Below are positions 1-5,863 of a stretch of DNA of 7,545 bases, in pieces. This stretch comes from Candidatus Adiutrix sp. (GTDB lineage Bacteria; Desulfobacterota; Desulfarculia; Adiutricales; Adiutricaceae), in the NCBI GenBank assembly GCA_031285975.1, contig JAITVE010000254.1:1-7545 (forward strand), given 5' to 3'. The number at the start of each line of letters is the position of its first letter. The first letter of the stretch is position 1. The notes beneath the pieces were generated by a model that searched no databases, was not told the origin of the DNA, and saw nothing but the letters and a program-made list of their open reading frames with translations. A program made the position numbers and the translations under genes.

Positions 1-13
1 AGGGGGTGTACCC

Positions 14-247
14 ATGAATCAGGAACCGATTTTAATCGCCGGTATTGACGCTATTGCCCGGACTCTGGGCTTGAGCCCAACCACTGTGGAGAAGGAAATC
101 ATTGGCAGGCCAGGCTTTCCAGCCTGTCAGCTCAAGCCGCGCGGCCAGTGGCTCACCACCCGGCAGAAGCTCAGCGAGTGGGCCGAGGGCATCTTCTCCG
201 CCCAGCCCCAGAGTGGCCAGCAAGCTGCCGCCTCGGCAAACCATTGA
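14..247 (+). CDS. Small MerR/excisionase-like helix-turn-helix protein
   Basis: A complete 77-residue protein with a good ribosome site (AGGGGG at 1-6, 7 nt before ATG). Residues 10-30 read as a helix-turn-helix (GIDAIARTLGLS, then PTTVEKEI). They are followed by RPGFPA (32-37) and a G-x-W-x-TTR turn leading into a helix ending SEWA (44-57). This order (HTH, RPGFP, wing, TTR, last helix) is typical of small AlpA/excisionase-like regulators of phage or chromosomal origin. The C-terminal tail is Gln/Ala/Ser-rich and probably disordered. It likely binds DNA, but no target can be named. It has its own terminator and so is probably not in the operon to its right. It could be a leftover of a mobile element, although no integrase is visible here. 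The fold is fairly secure; the function is unknown. Confidence 0.75.
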   Translation: MNQEPILIAGIDAIARTLGLSPTTVEKEIIGRPGFPACQLKPRGQWLTTRQKLSEWAEGIFSAQPQSGQQAAASANH

Positions 248-281
248 GCATCAAGATTTTTGCCTTGAGGCGAATTTTTTT
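229..281 (+). terminator. Intrinsic terminator of the HTH gene
   Basis: CGCCTCGGCAAA (229-240) pairs with TTTGCC (259-264) and GAGGCG (267-272), giving 12 bp with a 2-nt bulge. Seven T's follow (275-281). The stem begins inside the 3' end of the HTH gene and its stop codon lies in the loop. The T-tract ends one base before the -35 box of the next promoter, so the operon downstream is insulated from upstream transcription. Confidence 0.7.
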
Positions 282-282
282 G

Positions 283-312
283 TTGACAAAAACTGCAAGA
301 CGGGTTTATATT
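283..312 (+). promoter_or_regulatory. Sigma70-type promoter of the attenuated operon
   Basis: A perfect TTGACA -35 (283-288) is followed by TATATT (307-312) after 18 bp; an alternative -10, TTTATA (305-310), has 16 bp. Transcription would start near 319, giving about 22 nt before the first leader peptide. The near-consensus boxes suggest high constitutive initiation, with control exercised later by attenuation. Confidence 0.75.
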
Positions 313-341
313 CAGAACACGTTTTTTCAGGAGCTTTTGTC

Positions 342-422
342 ATGACCAGCCGCAATTATTACTACTTTTGGTTTAGCAACGCGAGGGCCAGCAGGTCTTC
401 GGTTGGCTTCGTTCGCTCCTGA
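342..422 (+). CDS. Leader peptide 1, aromatic (Tyr-Phe-Trp) attenuator
   Basis: A 26-residue ORF with a strong ribosome site (AGGAG at 329-333, 8 nt before ATG). Residues 6-11 are YYYFWF, encoded by TAT TAC TAC TTT TGG TTT (357-374), followed by SNAR. Six adjacent aromatic codons in so short a peptide, right after a promoter and right before a terminator, mark it as a sensor ORF of the PheL/TrpL kind: the ribosome pauses there when charged aromatic tRNAs are scarce. The codons after the run (GCG AGG, 381-386) double as the antiterminator strand. The peptide itself probably has no other role. Order and composition suggest Tyr as first input, then Phe and Trp. It resembles leader peptide 2 (shared WFSxAR), so the two probably arose by duplication. 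Confidence 0.85.
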   Translation: MTSRNYYYFWFSNARASRSSVGFVRS

Positions 423-458
423 ACGACTGACTGAAAGTTTCCAGCCGGGCCTCCTCGC
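381..458 (+). promoter_or_regulatory. Attenuator 1: antiterminator and protector pairings
   Basis: GCGAGG (381-386) is the exact complement of CCTCGC (453-458). The pairing extends with GCC (387-389) to GGC (448-450) across a 2-nt bulge. Forming it breaks the upper half of the 5' arm of terminator 1. A competing local hairpin pairs GCGA (381-384) with TCGC (413-416) and GCCAGC (387-392) with GTTGGC (402-407, one G-U pair), which would hide the antiterminator strand. Expected logic: a ribosome paused on codons 357-365 leaves 381-386 free and the antiterminator forms; a ribosome that runs to the stop covers or passes this region and the terminator forms. Confidence 0.75.
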
Positions 459-485
459 AATGCGAACGGAGGCCCGGCTTTTTTT
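444..485 (+). terminator. Attenuator 1 terminator
   Basis: A perfect 11-bp stem, GCCGGGCCTCC (444-454) with GGAGGCCCGGC (468-478), is capped by a TCGC/GCGA extension (455-458 with 462-465) and followed by seven T's (479-485). It lies 22 nt after the stop of leader peptide 1, well before the structural genes, as expected of an attenuator rather than an end-of-operon terminator. Confidence 0.9.
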
Positions 486-526
486 ATGCTACGCACACAA
501 CACATTGTAAGACAAGGCGAATGACC

Positions 527-613
527 ATGCTGACGCAGCACGACATATTTTTTTACTATAGCTGGTTTAGCTCCGCGAGGCCCCGGGCGTCGCCGGTTTA
601 CGGGTTAGTATAA
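527..613 (+). CDS. Leader peptide 2, aromatic (Phe-Tyr-Trp) attenuator
   Basis: A second sensor ORF. It contains TTT TTT TAC TAT AGC TGG TTT (548-568), that is FFYYSWF, then SSAR, and stops at TAA 611-613. Two in-frame ATGs exist, at 521 and 527. AAGG (514-517) is only 3 nt from 521 but 9 nt from 527, so I chose 527 (28 residues); from 521 it is 30 residues. No convincing promoter lies between terminator 1 and this ORF, so it should be reached only by RNA polymerase that has passed attenuator 1. Here Phe codons come first, whereas Tyr codons come first in leader 1. WFSxAR is shared with leader 1 and its GCG AGG codons (575-580) again form the antiterminator strand. Confidence 0.8.
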   Translation: MLTQHDIFFYYSWFSSARPRASPVYGLV

Positions 614-647
614 CCTCCGAACTGAAGCACACGCCGGGCCCCCTCGC
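575..647 (+). promoter_or_regulatory. Attenuator 2: antiterminator pairing
   Basis: GCGAGG (575-580) pairs exactly with CCTCGC (642-647). After a small internal loop, CCCGG (582-586) pairs with CCGGG (634-638), so the antiterminator can take most of the terminator's 5' arm. Competing local options are GAGG (577-580) with CCTC (614-617) and a GGTTA/TAACC hairpin (603-607 with 611-615) around the stop codon. The same GCGAGG/CCTCGC pair in the same place in both modules argues for selection. Confidence 0.72.
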
Positions 648-676
648 AACACGCGAATGGGGGCCCGGCTTTTTTT
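633..676 (+). terminator. Attenuator 2 terminator
   Basis: A perfect 11-bp stem, GCCGGGCCCCC (633-643) with GGGGGCCCGGC (659-669), carries the same TCGC/GCGA cap (644-647 with 653-656) and seven T's (670-676). It ends 52 nt before the symporter start codon, so it must be overridden for the operon to be transcribed. Confidence 0.9.
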
Positions 677-728
677 ATTGGCATTGAGACACAATCCGGC
701 TACGGCCGAAAAAAAGAGAGAAAACGTT

Positions 729-2198
729 ATGAGCACACAGTTGATTATCCTCATCTGTTATGTCGCAGCCCTGCTGGGGCTGTCCTTCTGGTCTACGCGC
801 CTGATGAAAAACTCCAAAGGCGACGGCGCGCTGAACTACCTTCTGGCCGGGCGCAACATGCCCACGCCGCTCATCACGGTGATGCTGGTGGGCCTGGCCG
901 TGGGGGGAGCCTCCACGGTGGGCGTGGCCGAAAGGGCCTACACCAGCGGGCTGTCCGCCGGGTGGTACAACGCGGCCTGGGGCGCGGGCGGCATTGTGGT
1001 GGGGCTTTTCGTGGCCCGGCACTTCCGGCGCATGTCCGTTAAAACCGTGCCGGAAATGATGGGCGCCATGTTCGGCCCCAAGGCGCGCTTTTTGAGCGTC
1101 ATCTGCCAGCTTTTGGTGATGATAAGCATCACGTCGCTGCAATACGTGGCGGGCGGGGCCATCCTGGCCGCGCTCCTGCCGGACATCTTCACCTTCAACC
1201 AGGGCATGATCGCCTCGGCCGTCATCTTCATCGTCATCACCGTGGTCGGCGGCTACTGGGCCAGCGGGCTGACCAACATCATCAACGTGGCGGCCATTTA
1301 CGGCGGCATCCTCCTGGCCCTGTGGCAGTCCCTTAAGGGCGCGGGCGGCCTGACCGTGGTGCTCGGTTCGCTCCCCGCCGGGGATCAGTGGCTCGACCCC
1401 GTCAGCGGCCTGGGCTTGGCCGTGGTGACGGCTTTCATGGTGGTCATGATTACCCAGTGCGTCAGCACCCAGGCCATCGCCCAGATTACCTTCGCGGCGA
1501 AAAACGGCGACGTGGCCCGCAAAGGCTTCCTCATCGGCGGCATTCTGATTCTTCCGGCGGGCTTCCTCTGCGCCATGTTCGGCATCATCGCCGCCTCCAT
1601 GTTCCCCGGCCTGGAAAAACCGGCCCTGGCCCTGCCGATGCTGGTTTCCACCCTGACCCCGCTGGTGGGCGGCCTCTTCCTGGCGGCTCTGTGGGCGGCG
1701 GACGTCTCCACGGCGGTGGGCCTCCTGATGGGCTGCTCTACCCTGGTGCTGGAAGACGTGGTGAAAAAAGTGTATGTCAAGCCCATGAGTTCCAGCCGGG
1801 AAATGCTGATCTCGCGGCTGGTGGTGCTCCTGGTGAGCCTGATGTCCTTCTGCCTGGCCCTCACCGTGGTGGGCATCCTGAAAACCATCACCACCGCCCT
1901 GGCCATGACCACGTCCTTCACCCTGCTCATCATCGCGGGCATTTACTTTCCGAGGCTGTGCAAACGTGCGGCGGGCGTGCCTATCATCCTGGCCTCGCTG
2001 GTTCTGTGGGTTCTCTGGACTTTCGCGCCCTCCCTGCGCATTGGGCCGGAACTGATTTACCTGGAATGGGCGGTTTGCGGCGGCATCTTCATCCTCTGCG
2101 CCCTGTTGGGCAAAGAGCCCGCCGGGAGCCTGGTTGTCCCGGAAGCCGCCGAAGAAATTCCGCAAGCGGTTGAACTGGAAGGGGCGGCTGCGGCATGA
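729..2198 (+). CDS. Sodium:solute symporter (SSS family), probable 2-hydroxyacid importer
   Basis: A 489-residue inner-membrane protein, very hydrophobic throughout, of the usual SSS length with about 13 predicted helices. Seen features include the N-terminal YLLAGRNMP segment (37-45), GLAVGGASTVG (55-65) then the ERAYTSGLSAGWYN stretch, and a basic loop RHFRRMSVKTVPEMMG; these match the SSS/PanF-like family, which couples Na+ entry to uptake of small acids, sugars or amino acids. The start at 729 is chosen because GAGAG (716-720) lies 8 nt upstream; an in-frame start at 657 falls inside the attenuator 2 terminator and is unlikely. It is the first gene after the tandem aromatic attenuators and overlaps the dehydrogenase by 4 nt (ATGA). 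From context I infer import of aryl-lactates or another hydroxyacid; plain lactate or an aromatic amino acid remain possible. Family secure, substrate unproven. Confidence 0.85.
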   Translation: MSTQLIILICYVAALLGLSFWSTRLMKNSKGDGALNYLLAGRNMPTPLITVMLVGLAVGGASTVGVAERAYTSGLSAGWYNAAWGAGGIVVGLFVARHFRRMSVKTVPEMMGAMFGPKARFLSVICQLLVMISITSLQYVAGGAILAALLPDIFTFNQGMIASAVIFIVITVVGGYWASGLTNIINVAAIYGGILLALWQSLKGAGGLTVVLGSLPAGDQWLDPVSGLGLAVVTAFMVVMITQCVSTQAIAQITFAAKNGDVARKGFLIGGILILPAGFLCAMFGIIAASMFPGLEKPALALPMLVSTLTPLVGGLFLAALWAADVSTAVGLLMGCSTLVLEDVVKKVYVKPMSSSREMLISRLVVLLVSLMSFCLALTVVGILKTITTALAMTTSFTLLIIAGIYFPRLCKRAAGVPIILASLVLWVLWTFAPSLRIGPELIYLEWAVCGGIFILCALLGKEPAGSLVVPEAAEEIPQAVELEGAAAA

Positions 2199-3277
2199 AA
2201 AAAGTACCTTATGAACGTCTGGTGCGGCTGACGGAGGGCATCCTCACCAAAGGCTTTGGTTACAACGCTTCCGAAGCGGCGGTGACGGCCGAGGTGCTGG
2301 CGGAGGCCGACGCCCGGGGGATACCCTCCCACGGCGTCGCCCGCCTGGCCTTCTACCGCAACAACTTGAACGGCGGTTTCGCCAAACCCGGCGCGGAGCC
2401 GGAAGTCGTCCGCCGCACCCCCTGCTCTTTGGTCGTTGACGGTCGCGGCGGCGTGGGCTGCTACGTGGCCGACTGGAGCGTCAGTCAAACGGTCGAGCTG
2501 GCCGAAACCACCGGCACGGCCTTCTGCGCGGTGCGCAACTCCAACCACTACGGCATCGCCGGGTGGTGGGCCGAGCGCATCGCCCGGCACGACATGATAG
2601 GCCTGGCCTTCACCAACACCGACCCGGCGGGTGTGCCCACCCACGGCCGCCGGAGGCTGTTGGGCACCAACCCCATCGCCGTGGCCATCCCCGAAGCCGA
2701 CGGGCGCATATTTCTGTTGGACATGGCCACCACCACCGTGGCCCACGGCAAAATAGAGCTCTACGACCGCCGCCAAAAAACCATGCCCTCGGGCTGGGTG
2801 GTGGATGAGCATGGCCGCGAGGCCAGCGACGCCACGGCCTTTGAAAAGCTTTTTCACTCCATGGCTTTCGGCGGCCACCTCTACCTCGGCGGCGAGGGCG
2901 AGGAGTGCGGCGGGCACAAGGGGTTTGGGCTGGCGCTGATGGTGGAGTTGCTCTGCTCCGGCCTCTCCATGGGCCTCAGCAGTATGAAAGTGTATCAGCC
3001 CGGCGGCGAGGGCGGCATCACCCATTTTTTCGGCGCCATGAAGCTTGATCTCTTCGGCCCCGCTGCCGAACTCAAGCGGCACATCGGCGAAATTTTGGGT
3101 GACGTGCGCCGCAGTGAAAAAATTGAGGGCCGCGACCGCATTTATATCCATGGCGAAAAAGAAGCCGAGGCGCGGGAACGCTCCATGCGCGAAGGCGTTG
3201 AGCTGGATCAAGCCACGGTGGATTTTCTGTCGGCGCTGAGCCGCGAGTTTCAGGTGAACGAGGAAGGGCTGCTGTGA
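2195..3277 (+). CDS. Ldh_2-family NAD(P)-dependent 2-hydroxyacid dehydrogenase
   Basis: 360 residues, the normal length for the malate/L-lactate dehydrogenase 2 family (PF02615). This family includes ComC, AllD, YiaK and E. coli HcxB and is unrelated to classical Rossmann-fold lactate dehydrogenases. Visible motifs are R-x3-SHG-x2-RL (R41, S45-G47, R50-L51), NSNHYG with the expected catalytic His118, GTNP (157-160), D-M-ATTTVAHGKI (176-187) and GGHKGFGLALMVE (239-251). It should interconvert a 2-hydroxyacid and its 2-oxoacid with NAD(P)H in the cytoplasm. To my knowledge HcxB-type members accept phenylpyruvate and hydroxyphenylpyruvate, which fits the aromatic control of this operon. The ribosome site GGAAGGGG (2177-2184) lies in the end of the symporter gene, and ATGA overlap implies translational coupling. 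The direction I favour is oxidation of imported aryl-lactate; sulfolactate, malate or lactate are alternatives. Confidence 0.88.
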   Translation: MKKVPYERLVRLTEGILTKGFGYNASEAAVTAEVLAEADARGIPSHGVARLAFYRNNLNGGFAKPGAEPEVVRRTPCSLVVDGRGGVGCYVADWSVSQTVELAETTGTAFCAVRNSNHYGIAGWWAERIARHDMIGLAFTNTDPAGVPTHGRRRLLGTNPIAVAIPEADGRIFLLDMATTTVAHGKIELYDRRQKTMPSGWVVDEHGREASDATAFEKLFHSMAFGGHLYLGGEGEECGGHKGFGLALMVELLCSGLSMGLSSMKVYQPGGEGGITHFFGAMKLDLFGPAAELKRHIGEILGDVRRSEKIEGRDRIYIHGEKEAEARERSMREGVELDQATVDFLSALSREFQVNEEGLL

Positions 3278-4557
3278 AAAAAACCATCAGCCTCCCCTAC
3301 GGGCGCGGGTGCGTGTCGTGCGACGTGGGGGAGTCACGGGAAATCAATGTGTTGCGGGCGGTCAATGAAATCGCGGCAACGGATAGCGGGGGTGACGAAG
3401 CGGCCCTTATCGCCGCCGCGCTGGCCGCGCCCATCAATTCGCCGCCGCTGTCTGAGTTGGCCAGGGGCCGGAAAAAAGTGGTGGTCATCACCAGCGACCA
3501 CACCCGGCCCGTGCCCAGCCGGTTGACGCTGCCCTTGCTGCTCAAAGAGATTAGGACGGGCTCACCGGAGGCGGACATCACGGTGCTCATCGCCGTGGGC
3601 AGCCACCGGGCCACCACCCGCGCTGAGATGGAGGAGAAATTCGGGGCCGGTTTTGTGGCCCGCGAAAAAATCATTAATCACGATCCCCACGACCCCGCCG
3701 GGCTCGTCAGTTTGGGCACGCTGCCCTCGGGCGGCGAGTTGATTCTCAACAGGCTGGCCGTGGAGGCCGACCTTTTTGTGGCTGACGGGTTCATTGAGCC
3801 CCATCAGTTCGCCGGTTTCAGCGGCGGGCGCAAAAGCGTGCTGCCGGGCATTGCCGGTTTGAGCACGGTGCTGGCCAGCCACAACGCCGAATTCACGGCC
3901 CACCCCCTGGCCCGCCCCGGCTCGCTGGAGGGCAATCCTTTTCAGGTTGACATGCTCCACGCGGCCCGCGTGGCCCGCCTGGCTTTTATTGTCAACGTCA
4001 CCCTCACGGCGGCCAAAAAAGTAGAAGCGGCTTTTGCCGGGGAGCCGGAAGCGGCCCACCTGGCGGGCTGCCAGCACGTGCTGCGGCACTGCGGGGTGAA
4101 GGCGGCCCCCGCGCCGGTGGTGATTGCCGGGAACGGCGGCTATCCTTTAGACCGCAACCTTTACCAGTCCGTCAAATCCCTGGTGACCGCGGGCCAGTGC
4201 TGCGCGCCCGGCGGGGTCATCATCGCCGTCAACGAGTGCGGCGACGGCCACGGCGGCGAGGCCTTCCACCGCGACTTCCGCGAGGCCGGTTCCCCGGAAG
4301 CCCTGTGGCGCGGGATTGTTGGGCGCGGCCGCAACGACACCCGGCCCGACCAGTGGGTGGAGCAGCTCACCGCCGATGTGTTGCGGCGGCACAAAATCAT
4401 TGCCGTGTCACAGCTTGAGCCGGATATTCTCCGCGATTTCGGCCTTATTCCGGCCCCGGATTTGGGCGCGGCCCTGCACCTGGCCGACGAAATAACCGGC
4501 CAGCCCCAGGCCCCCATCACCGTGCTGCCCGAGGCCGTGGCGGTGGTGATACAGTAG
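3274..4557 (+). CDS. LarA-family nickel-dependent 2-hydroxyacid racemase
   Basis: 427 residues, the size of LarA (lactate racemase, PF09861 N-terminal domain). It shows SDHTRPVP (74-81), GSHRATT (109-115), HDPHD (136-140), the long signature EPHQFAGFSGGRKSVLPGIAG (175-195) in two halves around GG184-185, and SHN (202-204) with HPLARPG (210-216). The four functional residues of Lactobacillus plantarum LarA, catalytic His108 and His174, Lys184 that tethers the nickel-pincer nucleotide, and Ni ligand His200, align with His111, His177, Lys187 and His203, all shifted by +3. It should therefore be an active NPN enzyme inverting the alpha carbon of a hydroxyacid. The LarA superfamily includes phenyllactate, malate and hydroxyglutarate racemases besides lactate, so the substrate may differ. 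It starts at GTG in a GTGA overlap, with GAGGAAGGG just upstream. The cofactor genes larB, larC and larE are not in the window and must be elsewhere. Confidence 0.9.
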   Translation: MKKTISLPYGRGCVSCDVGESREINVLRAVNEIAATDSGGDEAALIAAALAAPINSPPLSELARGRKKVVVITSDHTRPVPSRLTLPLLLKEIRTGSPEADITVLIAVGSHRATTRAEMEEKFGAGFVAREKIINHDPHDPAGLVSLGTLPSGGELILNRLAVEADLFVADGFIEPHQFAGFSGGRKSVLPGIAGLSTVLASHNAEFTAHPLARPGSLEGNPFQVDMLHAARVARLAFIVNVTLTAAKKVEAAFAGEPEAAHLAGCQHVLRHCGVKAAPAPVVIAGNGGYPLDRNLYQSVKSLVTAGQCCAPGGVIIAVNECGDGHGGEAFHRDFREAGSPEALWRGIVGRGRNDTRPDQWVEQLTADVLRRHKIIAVSQLEPDILRDFGLIPAPDLGAALHLADEITGQPQAPITVLPEAVAVVIQ

Positions 4558-4581
4558 AGAGTAGAGAAGCGTTAAAAATTA

Positions 4582-4621
4582 ACGGGCCGCCCGGTTCCTA
4601 TGTCCGGGAGGCCCGTTTTTT
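4582..4621. terminator. Terminator between convergent genes, probably bidirectional
   Basis: ACGGGCC (4582-4588) pairs with GGCCCGT (4610-4616), and after one mismatch CCCGG (4590-4594) pairs with CCGGG (4604-4608). T6 (4616-4621) follows on the plus strand, ending the racemase operon. On the minus strand the hairpin is followed by a T-rich run (complement of TTAAAAATTAA at 4572-4582), so it can also end the MFS gene transcript, whose stop lies 13 nt away. Confidence 0.85.
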
Positions 4622-4633
4622 ATTCGGCGAAAT

Positions 4634-5863
4634 TTACTCCGCCTTGATTTGCAGCCGGGAGGCCAGGACGGCCCCAACCAGGGCCCCGGCCCCCAACAGG
4701 GGCCAGGTCGGGCCGAAATCCCCGCTGATGACCAGGGCCCGGCCAATAATGGCGGGCGACAGCAGGGCGCCGACCTGGAAAATGGCGTTGGTCACGCCCC
4801 CGGCGGTGGCCATCCACTCCGGCGGGGTGAAGTCGGCGATGAGCACCGACTGGATGACGTTGGCGAAGGACACGGCCATGCCGATGAGGCAGGTTCCGGC
4901 CAGCACGGCCCCCATGGAGCCCAACTGCCCGAACGAAAAGCAGAACACGGCCAGCAGCATGAAGCAGGCGACGGTCAGCCCCTTTTTATTGCCCGGCCAG
5001 CGCCCGGTCAGATACCCGGCGGCCAGCGACATGGCCAGCCCGGCCAGGCCGTAGAGCACCATCACCCACCCGGCGTTTTTGAGGTTCAGGCCAAAGGCGC
5101 TCACCAGATAGTCATTGCCCACGCTGCCGAAGCCAATCTGCACCCAGAGCCCGCAAAAGCCCACCAGGGAAATGAGGATTAAATTGCGGCTGCCCAGCAC
5201 ATATTTCAGCCCCACCACAAAGCTGCGGCGCGGCCCGGAGGCGGTGGGCACTTCTTTGAAAAAGAAGAGGATGAGCACGGCCAGGCCAATCACCGCTACC
5301 CCCACGGCCTGGAACGCGCCCTGCCAGCCCAGCCCGGCTTCCAGCGCGGGCAGGGCGAAGTTGGGCACAGCCACCCCCACGGTGGGGGCGCTCATCAGCA
5401 CGGCAATGGCCAGCCCGCGCCCGGCCGGGCTGAACCAGGTGGCCACGGCTTTGAAGCACGAGGAATACACGCAGCCGCCGCCCAGCCCGCACAAAATCCG
5501 CAGCACAAAACCGGCCTGGTAGCTGTCGGTGAGCCCGAGGCAAAACGTGCCTAAACCTTGAAATAACAGGGCGGTGGCCAGCACCAGCCGGGGCCCGAAG
5601 CGGTCGGCCAAAACGCCCCCCGGTATCTGGGTGATGATGTAGCCCAGATAAAAGGCGCTCATATAGGCCAGCCCTTCGGCGCGGCTGATGTTCATCACCG
5701 GCATGACGGCGGGCATCAGCGGCGGCCAGGCGAAGCGGGAGACGAAGGCCATGATGAAGGCCGAGGCGGCCAGGGCCAGAATCACCCAGCGGTAGGATGA
5801 TTGAGTCGGGTCAAGGGGTAAGGGATGTTGTGGGGATGACGGATCAACGGACGCGGAACGCAT
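4634..5863 (-). CDS. MFS transporter, substrate unknown
   Basis: 409 residues with the pattern of a 12-helix major facilitator superfamily protein. The cytoplasmic N-terminus is Pro/Ser-rich (1-25) and the first helix starts at about residue 26. The MFS motif A, G83-VLADRFGP-R92, sits in the loop after helix 2, and RILCGLGGGCVYSSCFK matches the helix 4 region. GVTNAIFQVGALLSPAIIG near the C-terminus is also typical. The start ATG at 5863 has AGGAG (5872-5876) 8 nt upstream; a GTG three codons earlier is too close to that site. Overall it resembles organic-anion carriers such as the ACS/OFA-type subfamilies, but I cannot assign a substrate. It is convergent with the racemase operon and has a separate promoter, so co-function is only a possibility. 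Confidence 0.85.
   Translation of the reverse strand: MRSASVDPSSPQHPLPLDPTQSSYRWVILALAASAFIMAFVSRFAWPPLMPAVMPVMNISRAEGLAYMSAFYLGYIITQIPGGVLADRFGPRLVLATALLFQGLGTFCLGLTDSYQAGFVLRILCGLGGGCVYSSCFKAVATWFSPAGRGLAIAVLMSAPTVGVAVPNFALPALEAGLGWQGAFQAVGVAVIGLAVLILFFFKEVPTASGPRRSFVVGLKYVLGSRNLILISLVGFCGLWVQIGFGSVGNDYLVSAFGLNLKNAGWVMVLYGLAGLAMSLAAGYLTGRWPGNKKGLTVACFMLLAVFCFSFGQLGSMGAVLAGTCLIGMAVSFANVIQSVLIADFTPPEWMATAGGVTNAIFQVGALLSPAIIGRALVISGDFGPTWPLLGAGALVGAVLASRLQIKAE

Larger units (their letters stand above)
342..678 (+). repeat. Tandem duplication of a leader-peptide attenuator module
   Basis: Two modules of about 150 nt share the same order: aromatic codon run, TGGTTTAGC, GCGAGG, stop codon, GCCGGGCC stem, TCGC/GCGA cap and T7. 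The right ends are identical over 17 nt (471-487 and 662-678). The middles have diverged, while base pairing is kept through changed bases: stem CCTCC/GGAGG in copy 1 and CCCCC/GGGGG in copy 2. This points to an old duplication held by selection. Confidence 0.75.

Noticed and set aside
657..728. N-terminal extension of the symporter starting at 657
   Set aside because: The start lies inside the attenuator 2 terminator stem and the added 24 residues do not look like an SSS N-terminus; ATG 729 has a proper ribosome site.
283..728. T-box riboswitch or TRAP-type control of the leader
   Set aside because: No T-box core sequence and no series of spaced GAG/UAG triplets are seen. Translated aromatic runs with competing hairpins explain the region better.
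675..2165. 496-codon open frame on the minus strand opposite the symporter
   Set aside because: Its composition (long His/Gln/Gly/Arg runs) is typical of a shadow frame in GC-rich DNA. The plus strand carries a clear membrane protein with a ribosome site and operon overlaps.
2057..3211. 384-codon open frame on the minus strand opposite the dehydrogenase
   Set aside because: It has Ala/Gly/His-rich shadow composition and no ribosome site, and lies opposite a gene with unmistakable Ldh_2 motifs.
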